A DNA stretch of 54,446 bases from Nitrobacter winogradskyi (GTDB taxonomy: Bacteria; Pseudomonadota; Alphaproteobacteria; Rhizobiales; Xanthobacteraceae). Positions within the stretch are counted from its first letter, which is position 1. Each line of letters starts with the position of its first letter. Position numbers and translations under genes: made by a program. Location: the NCBI RefSeq assembly GCF_006539545.1, contig NZ_BJNF01000080.1, positions 1-54,446 of the forward strand, in the 5' to 3' direction. The notes beneath the pieces were generated by a model that searched no databases, had not been told where the DNA came from, and saw nothing but the letters and a program-made list of their open reading frames with translations. Positions 52,126 to 54,446 of this stretch are shown here, in pieces.

Positions 52126-52216
52126 TTCCGATCGAGTTGAATCGGATCATGCTTAAAAACTATTGTCTGGTCGCATCTTCTTGCGGTGAACCGGTATCCA
52201 CTTCGCCGGAAAATAC
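52126..52216 (-). repeat. Module E repeat that encodes the end of glcB
   Basis: On the minus strand: TTTTCCGGCGAAGTGGATAC, CGGTTCACCGCAAGAAGATG, CGACCAGACAATAG and AAGCATGATCCGATTCAACT. It matches the copies at 14634 and 37508. The TAG stop of glcB (52160-52162) is within it, so about 17 C-terminal residues are repeat-encoded. Confidence 0.85.
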
Positions 52217-54385
52217 TCTGGCTGTCTGGGCCTCGAGCTTGGCCTCGCGCCGCCGTTCGGTCAGGATGTATTCGGTATAGCCGTTTGGCTGCTCGCGGCC
52301 CCTGAACACCAGATCACAGGCCGCCTTGAAAGCCACGCTGTCAAAACCCGGCGCCATCGGCGTGTAGAGCGGATCGCCCGCGTTCTGTCCGTCCACGATG
52401 ACAGCCATGCGCTTGAGCGAATCCATCACCTGATCGCGGGTAACGACGCCATGATGCAGCCAGTTCGCCAGATGCTGGCTGGAAATCCGCAGCGTGGCGC
52501 GATCCTCCATCATGCCGACATCGTGGATATCAGGCACCTTCGAGCAGCCGACGCCCTGATCGATCCAGCGCACGACGTAGCCGAGAATACCCTGACAGTT
52601 GTTGTCGATTTCCTGTTTCACGTCTTCAGGCGGCCAGTTCGAATGAGACACCGGGATCGTGAGAAGATCGGACAGCGTGGCGCGCCGCCCGCCGGCCTTC
52701 AGTTCCTGCTGGCGCTTCCGCACGTCGATCTGGTGGTAGTGCAAGGCGTGCAGCGTCGCCGCGGTCGGCGACGGCACCCATGCGGTGGAGGCGCCCGCTT
52801 CCGGGTGGCTGATTTTCTGCGCCAGCATGTCCGCCATCCGGTCGGGCGCGGCCCACATGCCTTTGCCGATCTGGGCGCGGCCGGGCAGGCCGTCGATCAG
52901 GCCGATGTCGACATTCCAGTCCTCATAGGCCTTGATCCATGGCTGCGTTTTCATCTCGCCTTTGCGGATCATCGGGCCCGCTTCCATCGAGGTGTGAATC
53001 TCGTCGCCGGTGCGGTCGAGGAAGCCTGTATTGATGAAGCAGACGCGTTTCGATGCGGTCTGGATGCAGGCCTTGAGGTTGACCGTGGTGCGTCGTTCCT
53101 CGTCCATGATGCCGATCTTGAGCGTGTTCTCCCGCAGTCCGAGCATCGCCTCGACACGGGCGAATAATTCGCAGGTCAGCGCGACCTCGTCGGGGCCGTG
53201 CATCTTCGGCTTGACCAGATAGAGCGCACCGTTGCGGCTGTTTCGCCTTTTCGAAACCCCGTTGATGTCGTGAATCGCGAGAAGGCCCGATACGGCCGCG
53301 TCGAGCAGGCCCTCGGGAATCTCGGCGCCGCGCTGGTCGAGCACCGCGTCGGTGGTCATGTGGTGACCGACGTTGCGGATCAAGAGCAGGCTGCGTCCGT
53401 GCAGCGTAAGTCGCTCCCCGTCCGGCGCGGTGTAGACGCGGTCCGGGTTGAGGGCGCGGATGACGGTTTTCCCGCCTTTCTCGAAAGTGTCGGTGAGGGT
53501 GCCGTTCATCAGGCCGAGCGTGTTGCGATACACCAGAACCTTGTCGTCGGCATCGACGGCGGCGACGCTGTCCTCCATGTCGAGAATCGTGCTGATGGCC
53601 GCTTCGATGATCACGTCGGCGACGCCGGCGGGATCATCCCTGCCGATGGGGTGGGCGCGGTCGATCTGGATGTCGATGTGCAGACCGTGATTGACGAGCA
53701 GGATCGCGGATGGAGCGTTCGCATCACCCTGATAGCCCGCGAACTGCGTTTCCGTCTTCAGACCGGTGGTGTCGCCGTTCTGGAGTGTGACCGACAACTG
53801 TCCGTCGAACACGCTGTAGCCTGCGACGTCAGCATGAGCGCCGTTCGCAAGCGGAGCTGCCGTATCGAGGAAGGCCTTTGCTCTCGCAATCACCTTGTCG
53901 CCGCGCGCCCTGTCATAGCCTTTCGCCTCATTGGCTTCGTGCGCAATGGCATCGGTGCCGTAGAGCGCATCGTAGAGGCTGCCCCAGCGCGCGTTGGCGG
54001 CGTTCAACGCGTAGCGCGCGTTGGTCAGCGGCACGACCAGTTGCGGGCCGCAGATTTTGCCGATCTCGTCATCGACATTGGCGGTCTCGATCGGCCGCGT
54101 TTCCGGCTCCGGTTCCAGATAGCCGATCTCGGTCAGGAAGGTCGCGTAGGCGCTGATGTCGAACGACGTGCCTTTATGAGTGCGATGCCAGTCGTCGATC
54201 TTGGCCTGCAACCTATTGCGCACTGCGAGCAATTCGCGGTTTCTCGGTCCGAGATCGCGCACGATCGCTGCAAGTCCGGCCCAGAACGTATCGGGTTTGA
54301 TGCCGGTCCGGAGCGTGGCTTCCCCGTTGATAAAATCGAACAGGACGGGCGCGATCTTCAGTCCGTGGGCGTCGATTCGGATCAT
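52160..54385 (-). CDS. glcB: Malate synthase G
   Basis: Condenses acetyl-CoA and glyoxylate to malate (glyoxylate pathway); Mg-dependent cytoplasmic monomer. 741 residues; the family is about 720-725. Seen: [87 protein letters not shown] region [60 protein letters not shown] (catalytic region), [40 protein letters not shown] and [18 protein letters not shown]. The usual end near [12 protein letters not shown] is followed by [20 protein letters not shown] and DATRQ; from VFSGE on it is repeat-derived. ATG 54385. It stands alone. Confidence 0.96.
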   Translation of the reverse strand: MIRIDAHGLKIAPVLFDFINGEATLRTGIKPDTFWAGLAAIVRDLGPRNRELLAVRNRLQAKIDDWHRTHKGTSFDISAYATFLTEIGYLEPEPETRPIETANVDDEIGKICGPQLVVPLTNARYALNAANARWGSLYDALYGTDAIAHEANEAKGYDRARGDKVIARAKAFLDTAAPLANGAHADVAGYSVFDGQLSVTLQNGDTTGLKTETQFAGYQGDANAPSAILLVNHGLHIDIQIDRAHPIGRDDPAGVADVIIEAAISTILDMEDSVAAVDADDKVLVYRNTLGLMNGTLTDTFEKGGKTVIRALNPDRVYTAPDGERLTLHGRSLLLIRNVGHHMTTDAVLDQRGAEIPEGLLDAAVSGLLAIHDINGVSKRRNSRNGALYLVKPKMHGPDEVALTCELFARVEAMLGLRENTLKIGIMDEERRTTVNLKACIQTASKRVCFINTGFLDRTGDEIHTSMEAGPMIRKGEMKTQPWIKAYEDWNVDIGLIDGLPGRAQIGKGMWAAPDRMADMLAQKISHPEAGASTAWVPSPTAATLHALHYHQIDVRKRQQELKAGGRRATLSDLLTIPVSHSNWPPEDVKQEIDNNCQGILGYVVRWIDQGVGCSKVPDIHDVGMMEDRATLRISSQHLANWLHHGVVTRDQVMDSLKRMAVIVDGQNAGDPLYTPMAPGFDSVAFKAACDLVFRGREQPNGYTEYILTERRREAKLEAQTARVFSGEVDTGSPQEDATRQ

Positions 54386-54446
54386 GTCGGCGGCTTCTCG
54401 CGGGAAGCGCGACCATGCGCTGTTTCAAGATCGAGCGACCTAGAGC
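54386..54446. other. Window end upstream of glcB
   Basis: Sixty bp that should hold part of the glcB leader. The last bases (CCTAGAGC) equal the outer edge of module A copies (compare 8938-8945 on the other strand), so another repeat may begin just outside the window. Confidence 0.3.

Overview
The window looks like chromosome of an alphaproteobacterium of the Bradyrhizobiaceae (Nitrobacter / Rhodopseudomonas / Bradyrhizobium group). The evidence is the gene order ffh-rpsP-rimM-trmD-rplS followed by leuC, a sdhC-D-A-B operon, a malonyl-CoA ligase that reads like MatB of Rhodopseudomonas palustris, an IalB-type protein, the alphaproteobacterial PhyR-NepR-EcfG stress module, and many copies of mosaic palindromic repeats of the kind typical of this family. 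Genus is inference only; the abundance of the repeat modules makes Nitrobacter my first guess.

Layout. 1-5.5 kb is a decayed accessory island. It holds a tyrosine integrase with a nonsense codon and a frameshift, an intact BioF2/CelD-like acetyltransferase, an acyltransferase-3 gene with two compensating frameshifts, and an eroded IS5-type transposase. From dusA (5.6 kb) onward the content is mostly core. 6.8-10.1 kb (minus strand) is a four-gene PepSY / DUF2271 / DUF4198 / ApbE operon, predicted to be an extracytosolic flavin redox or metal-linked system. A near-identical inverted pair of repeats brackets its last two genes. 10.5-19.7 kb carries htpG, a DUF488 gene, fdxA, a pterin dehydratase, a DUF1232 gene, an ialB-like gene, rlmN, a PAP2 phosphatase and argG. 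19.8-22.2 kb has a proline-rich OmpA-family protein and a small proline-rich protein. 22.5-27.9 kb is sdhCDAB plus matB.

28-37 kb holds sodC, leuB, asd, leuD, leuC and several small secreted basic proteins, including a histidine-rich one. 37.7-41.6 kb is the ribosome/SRP cluster (all minus): ffh, rpsP, rimM, trmD, rplS, ending in a clear intrinsic terminator. 41.8-45.7 kb has a SIMPL protein coupled to a GyrI-like lipid-bilayer-side protein, and dapF coupled to mtaB.

46-52 kb is the general stress response locus: a CHASE-type HWE histidine kinase whose ATP-binding N-box is degenerate, nepR-ecfG, divergent phyR, and small membrane-associated proteins. One of these (DUF883) has a textbook EcfG promoter (GGAAC-N16-CGTT). 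The window ends with glcB, whose C-terminal tail is encoded by a repeat module.

The strongest leads are: the degenerate kinase in the stress locus; the DUF2271 protein with a changed flavin-attachment motif; and the mosaic repeat family that supplies stop codons, protein tails and -10-like boxes to flanking genes. No tRNA, rRNA or CRISPR array was recognised.
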